DNA of 64,000 bases from NCBI GenBank assembly GCA_947627115.1, contig CANQUQ010000008.1, positions 28,685 to 92,684 of the forward strand, written 5' to 3'. Of the stretch, positions 36,481 to 45,224 are shown piece by piece. The notes below the pieces were generated by a model. It worked only from the letters and a program-made list of their open reading frames with translations. It was not told where the DNA came from and did no database searches. This DNA is from an uncultured Acetatifactor sp. (GTDB taxonomy: Bacteria > Bacillota > Clostridia > Lachnospirales > Lachnospiraceae). Made by a program: the position numbers and the translations under genes. Each line of letters starts with the position of its first letter. Position 1 is the first letter of the stretch.

Positions 36481-37449
36481 ATTTTGTATCTATCATTCCT
36501 TTTGCCTCCAGCATGGCATAGAAAGCAGAGCCTGTTTTGGTGGTATGCAGACGACATGCGGTCGTGCCGGACAGCTTCACCCGCTCAAGGAAGTCAAAGC
36601 TGACATAGTACGGCGCGATATTATAAAAGACATATTTAATCTCATCGCTCTCGTTCCTCGCGTTCGAGATACCGGTGGCGAACAGTTCAAAGTAAAGAAC
36701 GAACATTGCCAGTGCGTTCACGGTCATATCCTTATTCGCGCCGGTCAGCTTGGTGGGCAGCTCGAACTTCTTTTTGCGAAAGATCTTTACCAGCTCGTCA
36801 AAGGAATAGTTCCCGAACTGCTCCTTTGCCCTGGCGGCCAGCTGTTCCTGCAGCTGGCTGACCTGTTTGGTGAGAGCGTTGTTTTCCTTGAGTAATTCCC
36901 GGTTCTCCTTCAGCAGGGCATTCGCATCGCTCTCGCTGCCGTTCCGCGTCCAGCCGGTCAGGTCGTAATCGTGGATGAACTCATGGAGAGTAGAATGGAT
37001 GGTAAGCTGGATATCCTTACAGTCGTCCACCTCCCGAATGATCCTGGACATGACGAGGGATCTGAACTCCCCGTACCGTTCCACGGCTTCGGTCTCCGTG
37101 ACATTTTCCTCCCCCAGGGACTTTTTCTTTTCCGCGAGAAACGAATCGCTCAACACCACGGCGAAGACAGGGATATTCCTGCTCACGGCGTATTCATACT
37201 CAAGCTGTGTGTAGCTCTTGCCGGATGTGGGCTCCACAGAGCCGTAGCGTCCGCCAAGGATCAGCATGTACACATCGGATTCGTCGATCCATTTGTAAAT
37301 GGTCTGCAGCTGGGAGTCATTGCCGCCTTGAACAGCTCCATACCTGCGGGGATGTGCCCGGCATCGAGAATTGCCTGTACGGCCGCCTGACGCTCGTCGA
37401 TCAGATCTCTGTATGTGGAGGAAACAAAGACCTGCAGTTTTTTGTCCAT
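36479..37449 (-). pseudogene. DUF4062 protein gene with a single-base frameshift
   Basis: The start at 37449 encodes MDKKLQVFVSSTYRDLIDER and continues to GMELFKAA, the normal DUF4062 N-terminus. The rest of the domain (SQLQTIYKWIDESDVYMLIL, SYTQLEYEYA) is in a different frame, running to the stop at 36479. The frames join at about 37319-37323: one extra A in GCGGCAATGAC would restore GMELFKAANDSQLQ. After the domain come a coiled coil (ENRELLKENNALTKQVSQLQ) and a ~100-residue C-terminal domain I do not recognise. Either a recent one-base deletion, a sequencing error, or recoding. Confidence 0.75.
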
Positions 37450-37490
37450 AGGTATTTTCTCCTTTGTCTGTCCTGTGATCCTGTTCTGTC

Positions 37491-37519
37491 ATTTTATCAC
37501 ATAAGATTTCCGAACGCAA
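37491..37519 (-). promoter_or_regulatory. Promoter of the DUF4062 gene
   Basis: Minus strand TTGCGT (plus 37514-37519) and TAAAAT (plus 37491-37496), 17-bp spacer, about 40 bp upstream of the start. Confidence 0.6.
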
Positions 37520-37649
37520 ATTTCTCCCCTTCGGACCGCTTTCGCTGGATAAAAACGCTCTGTTATGATATGATGGTGATACGGTGTCCGGAGTGCGGCG
37601 GAGCATGCCGGACGGTACTGCGATATTCTGATTTCACGGGGGCGGTGAA

Positions 37650-39725
37650 ATGAAAAAATATCAGATAAAATATCTGCCCAAGGATATTCTGACGGGGATC
37701 GTGATAGCGCTGGTGTCCGTTCCCATTTCCATGGGCTACGCCCAGGTGGCGGGACTGCCCGTGGTGTACGGACTGTACGGATCCGTGTTCCCCGTGCTGA
37801 TCTATGCGCTGATCACTTCCTCCCCTCAGTTCGTGTTCGGCGTGGACGCCGCGCCTGCGGCGCTGGTGGGAGGAACACTGGCCAGTCTGGGAATCGCGTC
37901 GGGCTCCCCGGAGGCCATCGCCATCGTGCCGGTGATCACTATGGTCACAGGCTGCTGGCTGCTGCTGTTCTTTGCCCTGAGGGCCGGGCGGCTGGTAAAC
38001 TATATATCGAAGCCTGTTATGGGCGGGTTCATTTCGGGGATCGGCTGCACCATTCTCCTGATGCAGGTGCCTAAGCTGTTCGGAGGGGAAGGCGTTTCGG
38101 GCGAGCTGTTCGTTCTGCTGTACGGAATCTGGAAGCAGCTCCCATCCTTTCATCCGTTGTCGGCGGCGCTGGGAGCGGGGACCGTGGCGATCCTGCAGAT
38201 TGCCCGGAGGAAAGCGCCCAGACTTCCCATGTCGGTGATCCTGATGGCCGTGGGAGCGGCGCTGACGGCTGTCTGCAGGCCGGACAGATACGGCGTGAAG
38301 CTGCTCCCGAAGGTGGAGGCGGGGCTTCCCGCATTCTCCGTGCCGGACCTTACCCTGCTTTTCTCCGATGGGGGAGAGATCATCGTGCTGTCCCTGACTA
38401 TAGCGCTGGTGATCATGGCGCAGACTTTGCTGGCCACCCGCAATTATGCCCTGAAATACAATTATAAGATCAGCAGTGACCGGGAGGTGCTGGCATATGC
38501 GGCGGGCAATGTGGCAAGCGCGCTGACGGGGTGCTGCCCCGTGAACGGAAGCGTTTCCAGGAGCGCCATCGCAGACCAGTACGGCTGCAGATCTCAGGTC
38601 ATGTCCGTCACCGCCGGCATCACCATGATACTGGTGCTGACCTTCGGGACCGGGCTGCTTCGGTATCTTCCGGTGCCGGTGCTCACAGGAATCATATTTT
38701 CGGCACTGCTGGGAATCCTGGAGTTCGACGTGGCAAGGAAGGCATGGAAAGCGGATAAGCGGGAGTTCGGTATTTTTCTGGCCGCGTTTCTGGGCGTTCT
38801 GATCCTCGGCACGATCTACGGAGTGATCATCGGCGTGGTCCTTTCCTTTATCGCGGTGATCATTCGCGCGGTGGTCCCGCCGAAGGCGTTTCTGGGGATG
38901 ATTCCCGGACGCGAGGGGATGCATGATCTAAGCCGGTACAGGAACGCATATCCCATTGAGCATACGGTGCTCTACCGCTTCAGCGGCAACCTCTTTTTCG
39001 GTAACATCGATACTTTTCAGGAGGATATTGAGAGAGCGCTGAAGCCGGACACCCGGCAGGTCATCGTGGACGCCAGAGGAATCGGCAGCGTTGACATTAC
39101 GGCGGCGGAACGGCTGGTGATCCTAAAGCGGAACCTGAATGCCAAGGGAATATACTTTTATCTGACGGAGCATGCGGATGCGGTGAACGACCAGCTGAGG
39201 GCCTTTGGAGCCGAGGCTTTGATCCGGGAGGGCTCCGTGAGAAGGACGGTGTCGCTGGCCCTGCGCGCTGCCGGTGTGGAAAAGCCTTATCCTCTGGAGG
39301 GCATCAGGAGCAGCGAAGCGTATGACTATGCGGAGACGGACGAGCGTCTTGCGGAATTTGAGTGGGTATTCGGCGCGGAGGCCGAGGGAAAGATGAAGGA
39401 GCTCGCCGCGGAGGTAGCGGAAAAAATTATCCGTTCCGGCGACTACAGCATAGAGAATATTGTCAGGACGGAGAAAAACGCCTCCTGGGGCCGCGTGGGC
39501 CTGTTCGACGAGGATGAGCTCCTGGACCGTCTGGAACGGTATTTTGCCCGCCTGGAAGGGCAGAAGGATACGGATATTGAGAAGATTGAGGAGGGGCTTG
39601 AGCAGCGCCGCCGTATCGTGGAGGAGAAGGTGAAGAACTTAAGCCCGGATGCACTGGAGCTGTTGATGCGGCACCGGAAAGAGATCGGAACGGTCACGGA
39701 GAGAACAGGACCGGCGGGGCCCTGA
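37650..39725 (+). CDS. SulP family anion transporter with STAS domain
   Basis: 691-residue inner-membrane transporter for sulfate or a related anion. Starts with PKDILTGIVIALVSVPISMG, the SulP signature region, followed by about 11-13 membrane segments to ~420. A STAS domain lies at ~440-560 (VIVDARGIGSVDITAAERL is the phosphate-loop-like element). An extra ~130-residue charged C-terminal tail (KVKNLSPDALELLMRHRKE) goes beyond standard SulP proteins. The RBS is GGGGGCGGTG. Divergent from the DUF4062 gene. Confidence 0.88.
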   Translation: MKKYQIKYLPKDILTGIVIALVSVPISMGYAQVAGLPVVYGLYGSVFPVLIYALITSSPQFVFGVDAAPAALVGGTLASLGIASGSPEAIAIVPVITMVTGCWLLLFFALRAGRLVNYISKPVMGGFISGIGCTILLMQVPKLFGGEGVSGELFVLLYGIWKQLPSFHPLSAALGAGTVAILQIARRKAPRLPMSVILMAVGAALTAVCRPDRYGVKLLPKVEAGLPAFSVPDLTLLFSDGGEIIVLSLTIALVIMAQTLLATRNYALKYNYKISSDREVLAYAAGNVASALTGCCPVNGSVSRSAIADQYGCRSQVMSVTAGITMILVLTFGTGLLRYLPVPVLTGIIFSALLGILEFDVARKAWKADKREFGIFLAAFLGVLILGTIYGVIIGVVLSFIAVIIRAVVPPKAFLGMIPGREGMHDLSRYRNAYPIEHTVLYRFSGNLFFGNIDTFQEDIERALKPDTRQVIVDARGIGSVDITAAERLVILKRNLNAKGIYFYLTEHADAVNDQLRAFGAEALIREGSVRRTVSLALRAAGVEKPYPLEGIRSSEAYDYAETDERLAEFEWVFGAEAEGKMKELAAEVAEKIIRSGDYSIENIVRTEKNASWGRVGLFDEDELLDRLERYFARLEGQKDTDIEKIEEGLEQRRRIVEEKVKNLSPDALELLMRHRKEIGTVTERTGPAGP

Positions 39726-39757
39726 AGGGCTCCCGCCGGCCGGAGAAACGGTGTAAT

Positions 39758-40438
39758 CTAATTGGAGCTTCCGAGATAAGGTCTCAATACGCCGGCCACA
39801 TTGGCAAGGGGCTGTGTCTGCAGCCAGATGCGTCCGGGACCGGTGATCACGGTGTTGAAAAAGCCCTCGCCGCCCAGGAACATGTTCTTGGCGCCGGATA
39901 CGGTCTGGATGTCCAGTCCGCAGGTGGCGGTCATGGCGGCAAGATGTCCGGTGTCGATCACCATCTGCTGGCCGGCAGCCAGCTCGTATTCCACCACATG
40001 GCCGTCGAATTCCGCGAACACGGTTCCCTGACCGGTGGTCTTCTGCATGATGAAGCCCTCGCCCCCGAACAGGCCGGCAGCAATCTTCTTGCGGAAATGG
40101 ACGGAGAGCGTCACACCTATTTCTCCTGCCAGGTAAGCGCTCTTTTGGAAAACCATCTCATTGCCGGGAGAGATCTGAAAAGGTTTGATGGAGCCGGGGA
40201 AGGAAGATGCAAATGCGATCATGCCCGGACCGCCCTGGGCGGTGTAGATGTTCTGGAACATCTTTTCCCCCGAAAAAGCTCTTCCCAGCGCTTTGCCGAT
40301 GCCGCCGTTGGTGGTGGTCTCCATCTTCATGTTGGGCGACATCCATGACATTGCGCCGCCCTCCGTCACCATCTTTTCGCCGGCCTCCAGTTCACAGATG
40401 ACCACCGGAAGCGTTTCGCCTTCGATATGATATTTCAT
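39758..40438 (-). CDS. AIM24/TIGR00266 family protein
   Basis: 226 residues, beta-rich, without signal peptide. The family pattern is evident: EAGEKMVTEGGAMSWMSPNM, ARAFSGEKMFQNIYTAQGG, GGEGFIMQKTTGQGTVF and AKNMFLGGEGFFNTVITGPG. Biochemical role unknown to me. GGGGG lies ten bases upstream of the ATG on the minus strand. Single gene with its own promoter. Confidence 0.88.
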   Translation of the reverse strand: MKYHIEGETLPVVICELEAGEKMVTEGGAMSWMSPNMKMETTTNGGIGKALGRAFSGEKMFQNIYTAQGGPGMIAFASSFPGSIKPFQISPGNEMVFQKSAYLAGEIGVTLSVHFRKKIAAGLFGGEGFIMQKTTGQGTVFAEFDGHVVEYELAAGQQMVIDTGHLAAMTATCGLDIQTVSGAKNMFLGGEGFFNTVITGPGRIWLQTQPLANVAGVLRPYLGSSN

Positions 40439-40467
40439 GTTGTAGTACCCCCTTGGTCTTTTCTTTT

Positions 40468-40496
40468 ATCATACACAATTTGTCCATGTATTTCAA
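40468..40496 (-). promoter_or_regulatory. Promoter of the AIM24-family gene
   Basis: Minus strand TTGAAA (plus 40491-40496) and TATGAT (plus 40468-40473), 17-bp spacer. Confidence 0.65.
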
Positions 40497-40553
40497 TGGG
40501 CGGGACAAGATCAAATTTCACACTGAGCCGCTGAAGCGGAATGGAGGATCAAA

Positions 40554-41705
40554 ATGAAAAAGAGAATGTTGGGAAAAACAGGCCTTTCGGTCAGTGAGAT
40601 CGGATTCGGAGGCGAGTGGCTGGAGCGCCACCCGGAGGAGGAATCCGTGGAGCTTCTCCGGTATGCGGGGGAGCAGGGCATCAATATCATCGACTGCTGG
40701 ATGCCGGATCCAAAATCCAGAGACATTATCGGGAAGGCCATGCTGGGGTGCAGAGAGAACTGGTATGTGCAGGGGCATCTGGGCTCCACCTGGCAGAACG
40801 GCCAGTATGTGCGCACCAGGCAGATGAAGTATGTAAAGCCCGCCTTTGAAGATCTGCTGAAAAGACTTCAGACAGACTATATCGATATCGGAATGATCCA
40901 CTATGTGGACACGGAGGAGGACTGGGAACAGATCCAGGATTCCGATTACATGGAATATGTGAAAGAATTGAAGGCAAACGGCACCATCCGCCACATCGGC
41001 ATGAGCTCCCACAATCCGAAGATTGCAGCGCTGGCGGCCCGGTCGGGGTTGGTGGAGATGATCCTCTTCAGCGTCAATCCCGCCTTCGACATGCTGCCCG
41101 CGGGAGAGGATCTGGACGAGCTGCTCTCGGAAGGCTATCAGTACGACAGGGAGCTCTCCGGCATTGACGCGGAAAGAGCACGGTTGTACAGGCTGTGCGA
41201 GGAGGAAAATGTAGGGATCACCGTGATGAAGGGCTTTGCCGGCGGAAGATTGTTCGACGAAAAGCGCTCGCCCTTCGGAGTGAGCCTGACGCCGGTGCAG
41301 TGCATCCACTATGCGCTGACACGGCCGGGGGTCGCCTCCATCCTGTGCGGTTACGATACCAGGGAGCAGGTGGATCAGGCATTGCATTATGAGGACGCTT
41401 CGGAGGCGGAGAAGGATTATGCCTCCGTACTTGCCAATGCGCCCTTTCATTCCTACCGGGGGGAATGTACCTACTGCGGGCACTGCAGGCCCTGCGCTGC
41501 GGAGCTGGACATCGCCATGATCAATAAGTACTATGATCTGGCGTCCATGCAGCCGGAGGTGCCTGCCACGGTAAAGTCCCATTACATGCTGCTGGAGCAC
41601 AAGGCCTCCGCCTGTATCGGCTGCCGGACCTGCGAGTCCAGATGTCCCTTCGGGGTCCCCGTGGCGGAGAGAATGAAGAAGACGGCGGAGCTGTTCGGGT
41701 GCTAG
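40554..41705 (+). CDS. Aldo/keto reductase with C-terminal ferredoxin-like domain
   Basis: 383 residues. The N-terminal AKR barrel (MLGKTGLSVSEIGFGGEW; YIDIGMIHYVD; IRHIGMSSHNP) is followed from ~300 by a cysteine-rich region, CTYCGHCRPC and CIGCRTCESRCPFGVPV, which should hold one or two 4Fe-4S clusters. Such ferredoxin-type reductases are frequent in clostridia, with unknown substrates. RBS TGGAGGATC. Confidence 0.9.
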   Translation: MKKRMLGKTGLSVSEIGFGGEWLERHPEEESVELLRYAGEQGINIIDCWMPDPKSRDIIGKAMLGCRENWYVQGHLGSTWQNGQYVRTRQMKYVKPAFEDLLKRLQTDYIDIGMIHYVDTEEDWEQIQDSDYMEYVKELKANGTIRHIGMSSHNPKIAALAARSGLVEMILFSVNPAFDMLPAGEDLDELLSEGYQYDRELSGIDAERARLYRLCEEENVGITVMKGFAGGRLFDEKRSPFGVSLTPVQCIHYALTRPGVASILCGYDTREQVDQALHYEDASEAEKDYASVLANAPFHSYRGECTYCGHCRPCAAELDIAMINKYYDLASMQPEVPATVKSHYMLLEHKASACIGCRTCESRCPFGVPVAERMKKTAELFGC

Positions 41706-42124
41706 GGGAGGGGACAGGTCAAAATTGCAAAATTAGTGTCAAAAAGAAATTTAAAATGTAATTTGAGTAAAGCTTTAAAATAAGTCCCGTTCATGGGACT
41801 TATTTTTATTATAGTGAAGTTCATACAGGGGAGTTAGAGGAGGACCCAACGGCGATGGTGCAAGGAACAGAATAAAATATCATATTATTGATTTTTTAAA
41901 GTGACTATTCTATAATATATACTATAATATAATATCGTTGCAATATGCGAATAAATTGCAAGCATGTAGATCAGTAAGACTCATGACAAAGAATGAGTCA
42001 GTAGTCAGCAGGATTTTTCCATAGGATATGACCCTGTAAAGGAGCAGAGCTGATACCCTGGATAGGAACAGGCAGCACGAAGAAGGTCAGGAAGCGGTAG
42101 GGATGCTAGGGGAGGAATATACTA
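41706..42124 (+). other. AT-rich gap at the left edge of the accessory island
   Basis: No gene found. It contains the reductase terminator (41777-41810) and a very A/T-rich stretch with several overlapping TATAAT-like words (41910-41935) that may hold the promoter of the next gene. The 12-bp word TGCTAGGGGAGG occurs at 41700-41711, over the end of the reductase gene, and again at 42104-42115, where it supplies the next gene's RBS. Confidence 0.5.
41777..41810 (+). terminator. Terminator after the aldo/keto reductase gene
   Basis: AAATAAGTCCC/GGGACTTATTT stem with a GTTCAT loop followed by TTATT. Confidence 0.88.
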
Positions 42125-44932
42125 ATGAATAATGCAGACCGAACTTATGAGAACAAACTTAACAAGATAAAAAAAGATTTTAAAAGCCTGATAAGAAAGA
42201 AAATGTTGACACATGAAGAGCTCATAAAAGCGGCTGCTGAATGTTATCAAAAAATTAACGAAATAAATTTTGAATATCGTAAAATATTTGACGAATCAGC
42301 ACAGGATAATATGAATGCGTATTATATTGCGTGTGATATTTTTGAAGAAGAATATTATCAACAGGAGTTTATTGGCACAGAAGATAAATCGGCAATTACT
42401 TCTGAAAAAGCTAAAAGTGAGTGCGCCAGAGAAATACTGGAATATGTAATAGATAAAAAGGCAGTAAAATTCTTTATTTTAGAACCGCATCCAGATGATT
42501 GTCTAGGTTCTGCCTCAACACTTCTTTATGCAGAATCCAGAAATGTCAAAACAGTTGTTTATACAATAACTGGCGGTGATGAACGGGACGGTATAGATTT
42601 ATCAGAAATCCATCAGAGCGGAAAAGTTCCGACAAAAAGGAAAACATCGGTTATTCGGACGAGGCATAAAAAATGTGGCTTGGATGATTTACATTATGAT
42701 TTGAGATATGAAAATATACATGGAGATAAACTGATAGATGAGATATCGTATGAAGAACTTGTGGATTACTATTCAAATGCATGTGGATATCCGGTCAAGG
42801 ATCTGGCTGACTGCATGGAGGAAATAATAAACGATTTCTCAAAGGAAGAGGCGGATGAGAAATACATCGTATTGCCTCTTGGAATTATGCATCCGATGCA
42901 TATACTTACAGCCGTTTATGGGATGGAAGCAGCAGTCCGAGCAAAATTTTCAGATAATATATTGTTTTATGTTGACCATCCATATGATTTTCAGCTAAAG
43001 GATACATGCCGAGTTAAAAAAGTCAAAGATTATTACAGCGGGAAGCTGGGGAAGAAACTTTTATATGTGGACGGAACGGCTCCTTGCCAGAGGGATATTG
43101 CGGAAATTTTACGTTATACCTATGGAGATAAGTATTATGGGCAGTTTGACGGCTCGCTGGAAAAGACGGTATGTGCATTTCTTATGTCGGAAGACTGTTT
43201 GGAAAGACTTAGAAAATATTTGCCTATTCATGTTAATAATGTATTGTATGCGACGTTTCAGGCCAAACCTTTTTTAAAAACAGGAGGATTGGGAGAGGTC
43301 GCTTTTTCCTATGTAAAAGCGCTTTCGCCTTTTGTGAATAAAGCAGGCATAGTTATGCCAAAATATAAAAAAAGAATGAAGAGTTTTGCAGAAAATACAG
43401 TAATTGGTGTGGAAAGCTGGGAAGAAAATAAGCTGTGTATTAAAAGGGTAAGGTATTCTGAAAGTGGTGAAATAAGGATAACAAACGAGAAACTGGAAAA
43501 AGAAAAGGTTGAAATACAGTTTATTGATTATACTGAGCAGGATTTTGGTTTTCCCATATATATAGACGGTAAAAATCTGATGTGCCACATTGAAAAATAT
43601 TGTTGGAACGATGTACTTTATTACCTTTTTGATATCGAAACCTGTTTTGAGAACGAGAATGTATTCGATTATTTGAACGTAGACAGAGACTGTGCTGCAT
43701 ATGCTCTTGCTGTTATGGAATCACTAGGCAATGAACTTGATTTTATGCCAACAATATTGCATTGTAATGATAATCAGACTGCGTTGATTCCTTTTCTACA
43801 TAAAATAAAATATGCTCGTTGTTTTAAAGATTTGAAAACGATATATACCATTCACTATTATGGATATAAGGGGATATATTCTAAGGAAAAAATTCTGAAA
43901 TACTTGGGGATCAAAGATGTCTGCGACTACTGCCTTGTTTGCAGAAAAGATAAAGACTGTCTGCTAAATGCTGTTAATGCATACAGCCAAGAAGACATTG
44001 AGAAATTGGGAATACCGGATGATAAGATAAGTCTGGTAAAAACAGGAATTTCGTGTGCGGATGTCGTGACGACTGTAAGTAAGGGCTATGCGCAGACATT
44101 ACAGAATTATCCTGATTTCAGAGGAGTAAAGATTTTTGGTATACGGAATGGTGTTCCCACAAACTATTGGAAATTTTCCTCTAATAAAGAAGATATTGTT
44201 TATTGTATGCAAACACAAGAAAACTGGGAAGAGGCAAAGGTCCGGAATAAAATAGCGTTTCAGAGAGAGATGGGGCTTAAAGAAAATAAGGATATTGCGA
44301 TGTTTTGTATGGTCGGTCGATTAAACGCCATAAAAGGAATAGAAGATATAAAAAATATATTCTCACAATTGCTGGAACTTGATCTCCAGCTTGTAATTAT
44401 AGGTGATGATGATAAGAATGTAGGGAATTTTACGCCTTATGCCGATTTTTTTAGGCAGAAAATGAAAGAGAATAATTGTAAAGGAAAATTTTTCTATTCG
44501 CAGTATTCAGAAGAAATGGAATTTAAAACTTATTCTGCTGCGGACGTGTTGCTTATGCCCTCCAGAGATGAAGCCTGCGGCACGACGCAGATACTGGCTA
44601 TGAAATATGGGACTCTTCCCGTCGTCAGTATGATTGATTCATTTCGGGATACAGTTGTTGATTATAATTCCGTTCTTGAAGAGGAAAGCGAGTATGTGAA
44701 AAAAACTCCTGATCAGATGGATAAAGGAGTCGGTTTTTTCTGTTTTCGTGATGATTGCTGGGCACTGCTTGATATTATAAAAATGATCTGTGAGAAGTTG
44801 TTAAAGGATCCTGAAAAGAGAAAAAAATGGAGAAAGGCGATAAACAGTACAGTGACGGTGGATTTTAGCTGGTATAATTATTCTGTTAGAGAGTATTTGG
44901 AGTTGTATGACGGCATCTATCCAACTAATTAA
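42125..44932 (+). CDS. PIG-L deacetylase - starch/glycogen-synthase-like glycosyltransferase fusion
   Basis: 935 residues, no signal peptide, AT-rich. An N-terminal ~100-residue helical region precedes a PIG-L/LmbE-type domain: EPHPDDCLGSA (~120-130, the HPDD zinc motif) and GIMHPMHILTAVYG (~255-268, equivalent of the HPDH zinc ligand motif). From ~375 a GT5-like domain follows: AKPFLKTGGLGEVAFSYVKA (ADP-glucose-binding KxGGLGD-like motif), VGRLNAIKGIEDI (~729), and PSRDEACGTTQILAMKYGTL (~812) typical of glycogen synthase C-domains. A small cysteine cluster (CDYCLVCRKDKDC, ~598-610) is inserted. Suggests transfer and deacetylation of an amino sugar. RBS GGGGAGGAA. Confidence 0.75.
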   Translation: MNNADRTYENKLNKIKKDFKSLIRKKMLTHEELIKAAAECYQKINEINFEYRKIFDESAQDNMNAYYIACDIFEEEYYQQEFIGTEDKSAITSEKAKSECAREILEYVIDKKAVKFFILEPHPDDCLGSASTLLYAESRNVKTVVYTITGGDERDGIDLSEIHQSGKVPTKRKTSVIRTRHKKCGLDDLHYDLRYENIHGDKLIDEISYEELVDYYSNACGYPVKDLADCMEEIINDFSKEEADEKYIVLPLGIMHPMHILTAVYGMEAAVRAKFSDNILFYVDHPYDFQLKDTCRVKKVKDYYSGKLGKKLLYVDGTAPCQRDIAEILRYTYGDKYYGQFDGSLEKTVCAFLMSEDCLERLRKYLPIHVNNVLYATFQAKPFLKTGGLGEVAFSYVKALSPFVNKAGIVMPKYKKRMKSFAENTVIGVESWEENKLCIKRVRYSESGEIRITNEKLEKEKVEIQFIDYTEQDFGFPIYIDGKNLMCHIEKYCWNDVLYYLFDIETCFENENVFDYLNVDRDCAAYALAVMESLGNELDFMPTILHCNDNQTALIPFLHKIKYARCFKDLKTIYTIHYYGYKGIYSKEKILKYLGIKDVCDYCLVCRKDKDCLLNAVNAYSQEDIEKLGIPDDKISLVKTGISCADVVTTVSKGYAQTLQNYPDFRGVKIFGIRNGVPTNYWKFSSNKEDIVYCMQTQENWEEAKVRNKIAFQREMGLKENKDIAMFCMVGRLNAIKGIEDIKNIFSQLLELDLQLVIIGDDDKNVGNFTPYADFFRQKMKENNCKGKFFYSQYSEEMEFKTYSAADVLLMPSRDEACGTTQILAMKYGTLPVVSMIDSFRDTVVDYNSVLEEESEYVKKTPDQMDKGVGFFCFRDDCWALLDIIKMICEKLLKDPEKRKKWRKAINSTVTVDFSWYNYSVREYLELYDGIYPTN

Positions 44933-45165
44933 AACAGAAAAGATCTCTGCTTTTTAAAGATTCAGTTGTAACACATGTATTGTAATCCTACAACACGGAA
45001 AAGCTTACGTTTTGTAGGACTTTGAAGTTTACGCTTTTGTAATCCGTAAAACACTATCTTCCCTTCTGCTCTATCAGTCTATTTTCACTAAATTGATATT
45101 CCCGTTTTTAAGCAACCATTACGTACTTCTTTACAAGATTTCAAAATAACTTTAAAATATTGCGG
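44933..45165 (+). other. Non-coding gap with short repeats
   Basis: No gene seen. TCCTACAA (44986-44993) and TTGTAGGA (45012-45019) form an inverted repeat, and the words AAGCTTACGTTTTGTA and AAGTTTACGCTTTTGTA occur about 27 bp apart as imperfect direct repeats. No T-tract follows the inverted repeat. Confidence 0.4.
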
Positions 45166-45207
45166 TTGCATTGTCCAAATTTTAGTACTACAATATGTAG
45201 TGTAAAA
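45166..45207 (+). promoter_or_regulatory. Promoter of the nuclease-helicase operon with overlapping operator palindrome
   Basis: TTGCAT (45166-45171), 17 bp, TACAAT (45189-45194). The -10 lies inside a palindrome ACTACA-ATA-TGTAGT (45187-45201), extended by TTTTA and TAAAA flanks (45180-45207). Its TACA..TGTA core resembles BlaI/MecI/CopY-type operators, though with a 3-base centre. No such repressor gene is in the window. Confidence 0.55.
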
Positions 45208-45224
45208 TAGGGAGAGAAGGTACT

